From the NCBI GenBank assembly GCA_910584295.1, contig CAJTYR010000006.1, forward strand, positions 1-64,000: 64,000 bases of DNA, in the 5' to 3' direction. The notes beneath the pieces were generated by a model. The model worked only from the letters and a program-made list of their open reading frames with translations. It was not told the DNA's origin and did no database searches. This stretch comes from an uncultured Christensenella sp. (lineage in GTDB: Bacteria; Bacillota; Clostridia; Christensenellales; UBA1242). This document shows positions 31,901 to 39,646 of this stretch, one piece after another (positions within the stretch are counted from its first letter, which is position 1; every line of letters starts with the position of its first letter). Both the position numbers and the translations under genes were made by a program.

Positions 31901-34258
31901 AGTGATTGTTATCTCATTTCCAACTTGAACGATATCACTTTCCTCTGCCCTGTCAATAATTGCTCCATCAGAAACTTTTTTATAATAAACATTAAGTTTA
32001 ACAGATTCTTCATTGCAAATGCCTGTCACAGAGAGTATGGCATTTTCAACAGTGCCAATAGCAAAGTTATCTTTGAAATCATCAGCATTTACTATGGTGA
32101 CATTAAGCTCTGCTTCAACAATTTTCAAGCTGACCGTTCTTGTAGTCCCAGCACCCAAGCTGTCATCCCATTGATGATTTGCTCCACCGTCACTAAGTGA
32201 CACAACAACAGTATATGTGCCAACTTCCTTGGCTAAAAATTCTCCAGTGGCTTGATTGTAACTTAGTCCTGCACTACGCTTACCAACAATTATTCCACTA
32301 AGCCCAGAGCCACTTGTATTGTTTGTCAATTTAAAGCTTTGTTGCTGTCCATTGTATTTCACTGTTGTCAACCAGCCTGTTGTGATAGATGTTACCGCAT
32401 CTCCATCCATGCCATCAAAAGCAAACCATGGTGTTGTGGTAGGGTCTTTTGGTCTGGAGAAAGAAGTCTCTCCAGGGTCTTTCAAAGTGTAATTGCTGGT
32501 GTTTGGATTTGTTATGTATGCTCTTGCAAAATAATTTCCTGGGGTGCTTGGAACATTAGTTGTCCAAACACTGCTTGATGCAGAGCGATATTGAAGTGCA
32601 AAAACTGGGGCTCTATCTGTGCCAATATCTCTCTTGGCAATAGATTCAATAATCTCTATCTCTTTACCTTCCATCAATCGACCATATTGGTCAATGTTTA
32701 AGCTGTTGATGTTTACTTCTTTTGGTAAAATTTTGATTGTTATGTCCTTTGTGCGAACTGAATGTTCTTCACCATCAAATTCATAATAATCATCTTTTAA
32801 AGTTATAGTTAATGTGTGATTGCCTGCGTCAGTTAAATTCCCTTTAACTGCATCAACTGAAATAACATCTTCATTGAACCAATCAATTGCACCACTTTCA
32901 AACAAACTATCAAGATCTTGAACTTCACCATTATAAATCGTTTCGATTTCTGTTGGAATTTTTTCTCCAACAGCTGCTTCCAAAGCAGTCAAATCCAAGT
33001 GAAGAGCAGGTCGAACATAATATGTTGCATTGACATTTGCCAACGTATATGCGTTTTTGCTTGCATCAGTTCCAAAAGCAAGTGCCTGACTTCTTCCTTG
33101 TGTTTGAGTAGAAGCCGAAGCAACGTCAGAACGAAGCCATGCTGATTGAGACGCACTTCCATTAAGTCCTTGGTTTAAACCTAAATACCAATAAGATCTT
33201 TCTCCATTAAAGTTTCCATAACTTCCAACTTCAGTGTTGCATGGAAGCCACAAATAGTCATCTTTCCAATCTTGCCAATGCGTTGAAGTGGTGCTTGTAT
33301 ACAACTTTGTTTTTGCGGAGTCATAGTCGCTCCCATGTAAATTTGGAGCAATATAAGATGTGTTAATCTCCAATCTCTCAGAATCTGATGACTCTTTGTA
33401 AGTCCCTGTGGCTTGATAATTTATATAAGCAGGGGTAACAATAAAGTCTGTCAAACTGCCTGTTGCCTCAGGCATTGTAAACTGAGCCCATTCGTTGTCA
33501 AGTCTTTTTGAATAATATGTAGGTGAAATGCCATTGCTATTTAATTTATAACCGCCAGCATTCAAAGTTTGAACACGGATTTTACTTGTACCATAGATAT
33601 TTGAAGGATAACCACTTACTACAGAGCCAGAAGAAAAGTCTTGAAACTGTGCAGTCTTTACTTTGTTGTTGTTTGAGTTTGCCAACCAGATTGTTGCAAT
33701 AACGTGATCCTTCTTAGATTCATCTGCAACACCAGAAGTCACATATTGCTTTCCTGCCTTTGTAAGTGATGTAACTGTCCATTCATAATTAATGCGTTTG
33801 CCAACTTGATTTTCATAACCACCGAAACTGAAAACAATATCTTTTCCGCCAGCGTTTGCTCTTAAAGTATCAGAACGAACAATTGGACTACCCTTTTTAA
33901 ATTCTTCATCAAATGATGGGAGATAAGATGCAGTGTTGTTAAACTTTGCATAATAGTCACTTTCAGGGATTTCATCAATCATAGCCTTAACATCAGCAAG
34001 GGTTGCATTTACCTTTCCTGTAAGTTTTTCATATAACGCATTCACAACATCCCTGTCAAACTTTTTGCTTCCTGTTTGATAACCATCAAGCAAGATATCT
34101 CCGAGATTGATATTTGCATTGCTATCACCAGGATTTATAGTAGCGCTAGAAAAATTGCTTCCCATAGGATTTGCGATAAAAACAAAGCCTGTCGAAAGAG
34201 CAAAAATACTACAAACTATTGCAAACATGTATTTTTTTATGTATTTAGATATTCTCAT
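28925..34258 (-). CDS. Giant surface protein with Ig-like repeats, membrane anchor and coiled-coil tail
   Basis: A 1777-residue protein. Signal peptide at residues 8-32. A DUF6273-like domain lies around 330-420 (LWLPCNTEVGSYGNF, YWYLGLNQG, then YYVRPALHLDL). Many Ig/MBG-like repeats follow, each opening with a Y-x-G core (IYNGEVQDL, VKYNGQQQSF, VYTGRPQQI, FYNGEFQGV, EWTGSQVTF). A single membrane segment lies at about 1540-1562 (ANWLWFVIGLSVLLFLLLLW). Instead of a sortase signal it ends with a 210-residue cytoplasmic tail: Glu/Lys-rich, then Pro/Gln-rich, then a strong coiled coil. It could be an adhesin or envelope protein linked to something inside the cell. RBS GAGGTAG; co-transcribed with the next gene. 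Confidence 0.85.
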   Translation of the reverse strand: MRISKYIKKYMFAIVCSIFALSTGFVFIANPMGSNFSSATINPGDSNANINLGDILLDGYQTGSKKFDRDVVNALYEKLTGKVNATLADVKAMIDEIPESDYYAKFNNTASYLPSFDEEFKKGSPIVRSDTLRANAGGKDIVFSFGGYENQVGKRINYEWTVTSLTKAGKQYVTSGVADESKKDHVIATIWLANSNNNKVKTAQFQDFSSGSVVSGYPSNIYGTSKIRVQTLNAGGYKLNSNGISPTYYSKRLDNEWAQFTMPEATGSLTDFIVTPAYINYQATGTYKESSDSERLEINTSYIAPNLHGSDYDSAKTKLYTSTTSTHWQDWKDDYLWLPCNTEVGSYGNFNGERSYWYLGLNQGLNGSASQSAWLRSDVASASTQTQGRSQALAFGTDASKNAYTLANVNATYYVRPALHLDLTALEAAVGEKIPTEIETIYNGEVQDLDSLFESGAIDWFNEDVISVDAVKGNLTDAGNHTLTITLKDDYYEFDGEEHSVRTKDITIKILPKEVNINSLNIDQYGRLMEGKEIEIIESIAKRDIGTDRAPVFALQYRSASSSVWTTNVPSTPGNYFARAYITNPNTSNYTLKDPGETSFSRPKDPTTTPWFAFDGMDGDAVTSITTGWLTTVKYNGQQQSFKLTNNTSGSGLSGIIVGKRSAGLSYNQATGEFLAKEVGTYTVVVSLSDGGANHQWDDSLGAGTTRTVSLKIVEAELNVTIVNADDFKDNFAIGTVENAILSVTGICNEESVKLNVYYKKVSDGAIIDRAEESDIVQVGNEITITLSLEKLVDPDAQYALCVELASDSSAPSTNKNYVISPTDSEIDFFVVTATITSVDLNWQYENELTGVNVIGLDSTGNYSATVVYNGKVFVVGFDKTTLPRGLVVDYKITYTDVSGNIKPETQCLNADTYTITATLSTLRGYELDSSIQTIHIATLYLQSAYIDVNDIVYTANPVYTGRPQQIKPLDLPDAISYASSSSSGYTDKEYESCGDGEHYTAKFTYTVKAENGRYNYSFSSDLNNPVYSIDVEHEWRIEKDKIVLSTDPSLWDEHVHPFNNDEYRIPFPIAQNTYSKQLLVKYYSDAACTQEIDVHAPHTTEEFEATDEDGNPLYTGNGIRVDLGIPYTYYAKVTIHPDFANNYALYNPLTGGNEVVYEFTVGDKRVVLDLELGLDKENFYNGEFQGVNPVDPKDLVTEFKIRYFKDDGSGAYAEELVDAEGNPIEPKEVGKYKATIELTETDAIDYVVRNKVFYFEIKPLVVFVDKWNGASVSDAPYADLIDENGNKIEEGLVNRKIYTDPFDPANPEDSFVDYPNEALVPGKDYWVVLEAVDGNVQFASGATTQIKFTAIDPNGPKELVDDPSFVVDKLEWTGSQVTFQLKDWEKWKDYIVIAEGESYLTQTDIGVYSVTLSINVGKHAEWATSITGEDGNEVLTRTLTFEIIKGRIEGEWKNNKGYPEFVLSDPNDADKFEIKYYDSEGNVVLPENFVKGQNYRAELILKDENFEFVSKDPNFTPIQEFKYQPPENFFAKVWKFIKANWLWFVIGLSVLLFLLLLWLIIFLIKRRKQKEEIIEEEKKEEAKTEEAKQEENAEVKAEKVEEKPVEKPKEENNVNGGTNIYFGGMPQQNQQPQYQQFPPQQQIPPQPMGYGYNNWIPNGIQNAGPNDVEKYMMMLEMAYNQQRQRMLEEYNLIQALQGRLGEFSQNAAHKKEKNIISEYEQEMRKLEEIREKRKQLELSSDKQKLEELKDKRKILEVNQEIIKRKIAKKLEDKKDK

Positions 34259-34784
34259 ATTCTACCTCATTTTTTGCTTATAAAACAAATTATAAAAGAA
34301 AAAGATAGACATAACCTTTTCTTTTTTAGTATTAGATAAATATATAAATATATAAGCGTTTCAATTTATTTTACAATAAAGTTTTGCAATTACCAAATAA
34401 AAAAGCAGAAATTTATGTTAAAATAAGTAAATTTATCCAATTTTTCACTACCGTTATTGATTTTTTGATATATTTCCCAAATTTACATTCTCCAACTAAG
34501 CACTGAAGCTTTAATAAAAAACAGCCTTATTTATAATTAATTTTCACAATCTTAAGTCAGTTTTCTTTGCGACATAATTGATTTAACATAAATTATTAAA
34601 TTCTCAACCCAATTAAAAAGTAGATAAAAACCCTTTTATCTATGCCAATTCTAATTATCAAACTATGCATCAACTTACACATAAAACAAAGAAAAATATA
34701 ACCGATCAATCTAAACTTTTTATTCTGATTTTATATATTGAGGAAGAAAAAAATCCATAATCTAGTAGAAATATATTTTAATAC
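34259..34784. other. AT-rich intergenic stretch, no gene seen
   Basis: No open frame of note. The left end should hold the promoter of the giant surface gene (a TATAAT about 50 bases upstream of its start on the minus strand). A perfect 9-bp hairpin TAGATAAAA/TTTTATCTA lies at 34621-34642. Nothing else stands out. Confidence 0.6.
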
Positions 34785-35702
34785 TTAAAATTTAATTAGA
34801 TTTATTGGCTTTCCTTTAAGAAATGCTTCAATGTTGTCAATACACATGTTGAGCCTGTTTTCTTCTGCCTCGACTGTGTTGTATGCACGATGGAATGTGC
34901 AAGTAACTTTTGGATGATTGATAAGTCTCTCTGGAACATCAGTCATGTCCATAAATTCTTCAAGCCCAACCCCAAACAATTTGCCTTTGCCCAGCAATTT
35001 CTCAAGAGCAATCAAATCAATCACTCCTCCTGTTGTTGCTGTAAGAATAGCATCTTTTTTCATCATCTTAAGTTGCTTTTCTGCAAGCATGTTTTTTGTC
35101 TGCTCATTAAGTGCACAAGTTACACAAACAAAATCACTTTGCTTCAAAAGTGTTTCAAGTTTCACATCCTTGATGCCTTCAACATTTTTATAAGATGAAT
35201 TTGTTGTCAAAATCTTAACATTGAAAGCCTTCAAAAGTTCTGCAAGTCTAAAACCAATATGTCCCAGCCCAATAATTCCGACAGTTTTGCCAGACAACTC
35301 AATGTTTTTATTTGTTGGAACATCACCCTTTTTAAGACCAGCATCACACTGTGCAACATTTTTTGCACAGGCAAGCATAAGTGTCAAATGATGTTCTGCA
35401 ACAGCATTAGTTGAATAATTTGGTGTGTTTGAGAAAGTCACTCCTTTGTCCATAGCCTCTTTAAGGGTTGTTATCCAACCATAACCCGTGAATGGCAAAC
35501 ATACAAAACTCTTCTTTTTCATTTTGGTGATGATGTTAGTTGGATCAAGCCAATCAACAACAATCACATCTGCTTTCTTTTCCGCTTCCTTGATATCCTT
35601 CTCGGTTGCACCATCAAACATCTTGACTTCACCCAAAGCATTAAGTCTCTCAAGTTGCTTTTCTGAAAAATTGAAATACTCCAAAAAATAAATCTTTTTC
35701 AT
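34785..35702 (-). CDS. D-2-hydroxyacid dehydrogenase family protein with altered active site
   Basis: A 305-residue protein with the family's NAD-binding motif (TVGIIGLGHIGFRLAELL) and general fold. The catalytic triad is incomplete: where the family has TARGGLVD, this protein has TATTGGVID (Arg replaced by Thr); where the Glu of an EP motif is expected, it reads FMDMTD; only the His (TFHRAYNT) remains. So it may be a binding protein or use another reaction. Start 35702 is behind AAGGAGA; the longer frame is unsupported. It stands alone, next to the M19 dipeptidase. Confidence 0.82.
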   Translation of the reverse strand: MKKIYFLEYFNFSEKQLERLNALGEVKMFDGATEKDIKEAEKKADVIVVDWLDPTNIITKMKKKSFVCLPFTGYGWITTLKEAMDKGVTFSNTPNYSTNAVAEHHLTLMLACAKNVAQCDAGLKKGDVPTNKNIELSGKTVGIIGLGHIGFRLAELLKAFNVKILTTNSSYKNVEGIKDVKLETLLKQSDFVCVTCALNEQTKNMLAEKQLKMMKKDAILTATTGGVIDLIALEKLLGKGKLFGVGLEEFMDMTDVPERLINHPKVTCTFHRAYNTVEAEENRLNMCIDNIEAFLKGKPINLIKF

Positions 35703-35769
35703 CCCATTCTCCTTATAAAAATATTTTATCATAAAGAGATTTTTAAAAACAAATGTTAGATAGAGAAAA

Positions 35770-36618
35770 TTAAAAATTCTGAACTCTCATTATAAAATTC
35801 TCAAAGTTTTGATAGAAAATCTTTTCAATTTGCTTTTTTGAAAACCCCTCTCTTTCCATCGCATTTTTCAAAGTTTCAAACCCATCATAACTTTCAAGCC
35901 CCATTGGATATTTTTCAATTCCATAAAAATCAGTGCCAATCCCCAAATTTTCAAATCCCCAATGATTGGTGAAATATTTAATGTTGGTGGCTATGTCAAA
36001 AACATCAAAAGACAATCTCTTTTTATTCTTAATGCAATCCTCAAAAAAGAAAAGTCCCACAAATCCGCCAGAGTCCACAATTTTCTCAATCTGCTTATCT
36101 GTCAAATTTCTTGGATGTTTTTTCAACCCATAAAATCCCGTGTGAGAGCAGTAAAGTGGTTTTTTCAAAAGCCTTGAAATTGTCCAAAAACTTTTTCTAT
36201 TTAAATGTGCAACATCAACGACAATGTTGTTTTTCAAAAGCACTTGCAAAACCTCTTTTCCCCATTCACTTAAATCTTCTTGACTTCCAACACCACCAGC
36301 CAAAGAGTTTGCACCATTCCAAGTAAGCGAACACGAGAACGGTCTCAACTTTTCCAAAAAGCATAAATCTCCCTTTGTTTTGACCCACCATAAATCTTCA
36401 AGATGAAGCAAAGTGGAATTTCCAGCTTCTTTGAGCATCTTTGATCTTATCTCCAAATCTCTTTTGATTTCTGTTTCTTTCTTCCGACTGCTCCAAAATG
36501 ATGCACAGATTTTTTCAACATTAAACTTCTCACAATCTTTTACATATTCAGCAATTTTTTCAACTGGCAACTCTGTCAAAAAATCATTATGCGTATCGCA
36601 AATTTTCATTCTTTTCAT
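35770..36618 (-). CDS. Peptidase family M19 (renal dipeptidase type)
   Basis: A 282-residue protein with M19 landmarks in order: DTHND near the N-terminus (metal ligands), LLHLED, LTWNGANSLAGG, VVDVAHLN, CSHTGF, and LGIGTDFYG (the late Asp). It is a zinc dipeptidase-type hydrolase, somewhat shorter than the usual 310-400 residues. It has no signal peptide, so it is cytoplasmic. Two start codons (36618 and 36609) are possible; neither has a clear ribosome site. Confidence 0.87.
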   Translation of the reverse strand: MKRMKICDTHNDFLTELPVEKIAEYVKDCEKFNVEKICASFWSSRKKETEIKRDLEIRSKMLKEAGNSTLLHLEDLWWVKTKGDLCFLEKLRPFSCSLTWNGANSLAGGVGSQEDLSEWGKEVLQVLLKNNIVVDVAHLNRKSFWTISRLLKKPLYCSHTGFYGLKKHPRNLTDKQIEKIVDSGGFVGLFFFEDCIKNKKRLSFDVFDIATNIKYFTNHWGFENLGIGTDFYGIEKYPMGLESYDGFETLKNAMEREGFSKKQIEKIFYQNFENFIMRVQNF

Positions 36619-36684
36619 AAAAATAGATATGATTCTTAAGCATCAAAATTCACAAAATGACAAACAAAGAATATGCTGATTATA

Positions 36685-36702
36685 GAGGCACAAACATGCC
36701 TC
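36685..36702 (+). promoter_or_regulatory. Small hairpin in the leader of the Cys-rich protein gene
   Basis: GAGGCA-CAAACA-TGCCTC forms a 6-bp stem just before the GGAGAAA ribosome site; possible leader hairpin. Confidence 0.3.
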
Positions 36703-36719
36703 AAAACAAAGGAGAAAAT

Positions 36720-37022
36720 ATGTACGAAAGACAAAAAAGAGATGATGAGTGTTTTGTAATCATCAAACGACCTTGCTCAAATAGGCAAACAAGCTACTTC
36801 CCACCAGAAATCAAATTTGATGACAGAAGAGAAGACTATTACGAAGACAACTGGCAAGAAAATGATTTTTATGACTGGGATGAAGGAATGGAACAAAAAC
36901 GTTTTCACCAAAACAATCGTCCATGCAAATGCAATTGCCACAATGAAAGACCTTGTCGTCCATGCAGATCACAAAGACAAAGAAAACACTGTTGTTGCTT
37001 CAACATCTTCAGATGCTGCTAA
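36720..37022 (+). CDS. Small cysteine-rich protein, possibly a spore-coat type
   Basis: A 100-residue protein starting at 36720 behind GGAGAAAAT; a longer frame from 36657 has no ribosome site. The N-terminal half is acidic and aromatic (YYEDNWQENDFYDWDEG). The last 35 residues are packed with Cys, Arg and His (RPCKCNCHNERPCRPC, then CCCFNIFRCC). Such Cys-rich tails occur in spore-coat and exosporium proteins of clostridia, where they cross-link; the assignment is by composition only. Confidence 0.6.
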   Translation: MYERQKRDDECFVIIKRPCSNRQTSYFPPEIKFDDRREDYYEDNWQENDFYDWDEGMEQKRFHQNNRPCKCNCHNERPCRPCRSQRQRKHCCCFNIFRCC

Positions 37023-37029
37023 TAAAAAA

Positions 37030-37050
37030 GGTAGTCATTTTTTGACTACC
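37030..37050 (-). terminator. Hairpin terminator, probably for the VOC gene
   Basis: GGTAGTCA (37030-37037) pairs with TGACTACC (37043-37050); T6 follows on the minus strand only. Confidence 0.6.
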
Positions 37051-37071
37051 CCTTACATATTTCTTCAAAAG

Positions 37072-37090
37072 TCGCATTATATGCGATTTT
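37072..37090 (+). terminator. Terminator of the Cys-rich protein gene
   Basis: TCGCA-TTATA-TGCGA followed by T6 on the plus strand, ending at the stop of the facing VOC gene. Confidence 0.65.
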
Positions 37091-37489
37091 TTATTTTTCA
37101 ATAATCTCAACATTGATGCCATCTGGATCTTTCACAAAGAAATAGTCTCGTCCCAAACGACCAGTTTTGATTTCTGGCAGACTTTCCAAGATACCCAATT
37201 CAACAATCTTGGTTGCAGCCTTGCTTATGTCTTTAACACAAAGTCCAAAATGCTTTGTCCCCAAAACATTCAAATCTTTTGAGTTGTCTTCACAATGTTC
37301 TGGAAGTGGCATAAATTTCTTATAGCAAAACAACTCCAAAATCATCTTTTTGTTTTTGAGCAAAGTTATAGAAAGTTCTCCATTGGGATCATCATATCTT
37401 TTGAAAAACTCAAAACCCAACTTTGAATAAAACTCCATGCTCTTTTCTGGATTTTGAACACTTATTGCAACATGGTCAAATCTAAACAT
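37091..37489 (-). CDS. VOC superfamily (glyoxalase-like) protein
   Basis: A 132-residue protein with two beta-alpha-beta-beta-beta modules of the VOC fold: FDHVAISVQNPEKSMEFYSKLGFEFFKRY at the start and KHFGLCVKDISKAATKIVELG in the middle, ending in FVKDPDGINVEIIEK. Metal ligands of the glyoxalase I type (His in DHV, Glu in LELF, His in KHFG, Glu near the end) seem present. It could be a lactoylglutathione-lyase-like or other metal-dependent enzyme. It lies 13 bases after the 37503 gene and is probably co-transcribed. Confidence 0.88.
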   Translation of the reverse strand: MFRFDHVAISVQNPEKSMEFYSKLGFEFFKRYDDPNGELSITLLKNKKMILELFCYKKFMPLPEHCEDNSKDLNVLGTKHFGLCVKDISKAATKIVELGILESLPEIKTGRLGRDYFFVKDPDGINVEIIEK

Positions 37490-37502
37490 TTTTCCTCTCC
37501 TT

Positions 37503-38693
37503 TCACAAAATGTATTTTATTTTTTCAAAATTTATGGAAATCTTTGCAAGGTCCTTGTCCTCATTTTCCATTGTCAAAATCTTGTCTTTCACATCCTCAA
37601 ATTGATTGTGTGACAAAATCATCTCTTGCAAAATTTTATTATCTTGCCCAAGTTTAAACACCCCAGTCCCAATCCAAAAGTCAGTGTTACTTGCCGAAGT
37701 TGATTTCAAATGCAGTCCACCATCTGTTGGTGATGCACAAGGCGTCTTTCCCCAAGTGCCAAAAAGTGAAATGGCATTTGGTCTTTCCCAAAAGTCAAGA
37801 CGAAGATCATAATCTGCCGCCAAAAAACACTCATTTGTTATTCTTGCTTCATTGACCACCTCTTTCAAATCACATTCAACCATATCTGAATAATCTTTTA
37901 TTCCATCAATCATAAAATTTCTTTTTGCTCTTGTAAACCAAACTTGTTGCTCTTCATCTGGCAAATCTTCAAAAACTTTTTTCATATCAACATAATAGGA
38001 CTGCATTTTTGTTGTCAATTCTTCAAATTTATAGAAATCTCTTGCACGAACTTGTTTAAAATCAATCTTAATGCCATTTTGCTTATATACTTTCTCGCAA
38101 AAATACTTTAGCAATTTATCAAAACTTGCACCATATTTGTCGGTAGTCTCTTGTGGGACATTGTTAAATTGAATTGCAATTTCTTCGCTTTCATACTCAA
38201 ATTGAACACCATATTTATATGAGGTAATAATTGGAAACAAATATGTCAACATTCTCTTCATGTGAAAAAGTTCTGCCCAATCCGCCTCTGGAAAAGATGG
38301 AGAGTTATGGTTTTTATATCCACCAAAGCCAAAGATAAAAACAATTGGTTTTTTATTTTTAAAACAATAAATAAGTTTGTCAACAGTAAGTGAAATTGCC
38401 ACCTCTGTTTGTCTACATAACGAAAACTTCGCTGAAAGCAACCTTGCTAAATAGCTTAAGAGAAAAGCCTTATCTCCCCCCCCCTCAATTTCTGAAAGTT
38501 TTTCTCTTTGCTCCAAGACGAAATCAACTCGTTTCAAGATAATCTCATCATTTACAGGAAGCCTCATTTCTTTTGCAAGCCAGCTGGCAAAAAGCCCCCT
38601 CAAATCGCCTTTGCCTTCAAATTTCAAACAACGAATAAACGCCGACTCCCCAGTCACCGCTGGCACCTCAATTTTAAAATAATCTTCAAGCAT
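37503..38693 (-). CDS. Unknown 396-residue protein with a G9 tract in its coding region
   Basis: A cytoplasmic protein without membrane segments. The best landmark is FIFGFGGYKNHNSPSFPEADWAELFHM (starting about residue 118), then YLFPIITSYKYGVQFEYES. The pattern of a Lys-rich loop, Ser-Pro and Asp/Glu before a helix distantly recalls PvcA/DIT1-type isonitrile synthases, but I cannot confirm that. The end contains TWGKTPCASPTDGG. Codons around residue 71 are built from nine consecutive G (38476-38484, C9 on the plus strand) reading IEGGGD; slippage there would frameshift the protein. A VOC gene follows. Confidence 0.7.
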   Translation of the reverse strand: MLEDYFKIEVPAVTGESAFIRCLKFEGKGDLRGLFASWLAKEMRLPVNDEIILKRVDFVLEQREKLSEIEGGGDKAFLLSYLARLLSAKFSLCRQTEVAISLTVDKLIYCFKNKKPIVFIFGFGGYKNHNSPSFPEADWAELFHMKRMLTYLFPIITSYKYGVQFEYESEEIAIQFNNVPQETTDKYGASFDKLLKYFCEKVYKQNGIKIDFKQVRARDFYKFEELTTKMQSYYVDMKKVFEDLPDEEQQVWFTRAKRNFMIDGIKDYSDMVECDLKEVVNEARITNECFLAADYDLRLDFWERPNAISLFGTWGKTPCASPTDGGLHLKSTSASNTDFWIGTGVFKLGQDNKILQEMILSHNQFEDVKDKILTMENEDKDLAKISINFEKIKYIL

Positions 38694-38850
38694 AGTTTTC
38701 TTTCCTCTTTCTTTTTTTATTATATCATATATGCCTTTAAATTGAAAATAAATTTTGACGAAACATTTTTTTACATTTTACTCACACAAGCAATAAAAAA
38801 AATCACAACTATACCATATCCGTTATGTTGTAATTTGAAAATATACAATA

Positions 38851-38924
38851 TGGAGCGGACGATGGGAGTCGAACCCACCTCTCAAGCTTGGGAAGCTCGC
38901 ATACTACCGATGTACTACGCCCGC
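38851..38924 (-). tRNA. tRNA-Gly(CCC)
   Basis: A full cloverleaf is visible on the minus strand: acceptor GCGGGCG paired with CGTCCGC (one G-T pair), anticodon stem CGAGC/GCTTG with loop TTCCCAA (anticodon CCC), T-arm GTGGG-TTCGACT-CCCAT, discriminator T and encoded CCA. It lies directly behind the GC-rich structured segment at 38925-39060. Confidence 0.93.
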
Positions 38925-39060
38925 AAACTGGGGAGGCACCAAAAGCTTATTACGGCGACACGGCGATGCCTAACGCCTAAACTTTCGATTCCCCGTCCCA
39001 ATCTCCCTCCACTTAAAGTGCAGTACTGAAAACAAGATTTCCAGTCCTGTGGTTTAAAAA
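38925..39060. ncRNA. GC-rich, hairpin-forming segment next to tRNA-Gly; unclassified RNA candidate
   Basis: This stretch is much richer in G and C than its surroundings and has no gene. It contains a 12-bp stem with one mismatch (CAGTACTGAAAA/TTTCCAGTCCTG, 39021-39049), CACTT/AAGTG (39010-39019), GGCG/CGCC (38963-38977), and GGGGA (38931-38935) able to pair with TCCCC (38990-38994). It does not match tRNA, tmRNA, SRP, RNase P or any riboswitch I know on either strand. The strand is uncertain; minus would place it in the tRNA-Gly transcript. Confidence 0.4.
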
Positions 39061-39096
39061 TGAAAGGAGTGCAAAATAAAATTTGCCACCACAGTT

Positions 39097-39489
39097 TTAT
39101 TCTTGAATGTTTGGAGGGGTGACAATTGGTCCAAGAATTGTGTTGATTGTAAGATTTGTCAAAACATTTGAAACATAAGAAATCAAAATTCTTACTGGTT
39201 GACTATTTTTGATGTATTCTTTTGGATCTGGAAGTTTTGAAAACTCAATTGAATCAACTGGAATATCAATGCTCATTGTCACCGCAGTCTTCATTAAATT
39301 TGATGGAGAAATCATCAGTGTCCTTGTGAGAGTGACTTTGACAACCTCTTCTGACACTTTTCTGATATCAATATCGTCTTGTGGTTTGATGTTTATCATT
39401 GCATTTGGTTGTGGCATTTGATTTTTTTCATAAACAACCTTTTCAAGTATAGGTTTAACCAAATGTGGTTTGATGATGTTTTCTTGCAT
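39097..39489 (-). CDS. Small protein, possibly SecB-like fold
   Basis: A 130-residue protein preceded by AGGAGAC. It begins with mixed strand residues (INIKPQDDIDIRKVSEEVVKVTLTRTL) and ends in a hydrophobic helix and Pro-rich tail (RILISYVSNVLTNLTINTILGPIVTPP). This two-part layout, with charged long strands and a final ILGPIVTPP-type end, is reminiscent of SecB-like chaperones, but similarity is weak and could be chance. No neighbour supports a role. Confidence 0.55.
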   Translation of the reverse strand: MQENIIKPHLVKPILEKVVYEKNQMPQPNAMINIKPQDDIDIRKVSEEVVKVTLTRTLMISPSNLMKTAVTMSIDIPVDSIEFSKLPDPKEYIKNSQPVRILISYVSNVLTNLTINTILGPIVTPPNIQE

Positions 39490-39616
39490 AATGTCTCCTT
39501 AATATTGATATATTACCATATTTAAAGCAAAAAACACAAAGATTTTATGCCCATTTCAAAAATTCTTTATTAACCTATCTTCTTGATGCATCATTTTCAA
39601 AACCACAAAAACAAAA

Positions 39617-39646
39617 AAATAAAACGGTGCTTGCCGCTTTATTTTT
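39617..39646 (-). terminator. Terminator overlapping the end of the CorC-type gene
   Basis: AAATAAAACGG and CCGCTTTATTT form a stem around TGCTTG; it overlaps the stop codon and has T-rich DNA downstream on the minus strand. Confidence 0.7.

Noticed and set aside
36657..36719. Earlier start for the Cys-rich protein
   Set aside because: The extra 21 codons have no ribosome site and include the leader hairpin; GGAGAAA directly precedes the ATG at 36720.
38925..39000. A second tRNA or tmRNA next to tRNA-Gly
   Set aside because: A T-loop-like TTTCGATT exists on the plus strand, but no matching T-stem, D-arm or acceptor pairing could be built on either strand.
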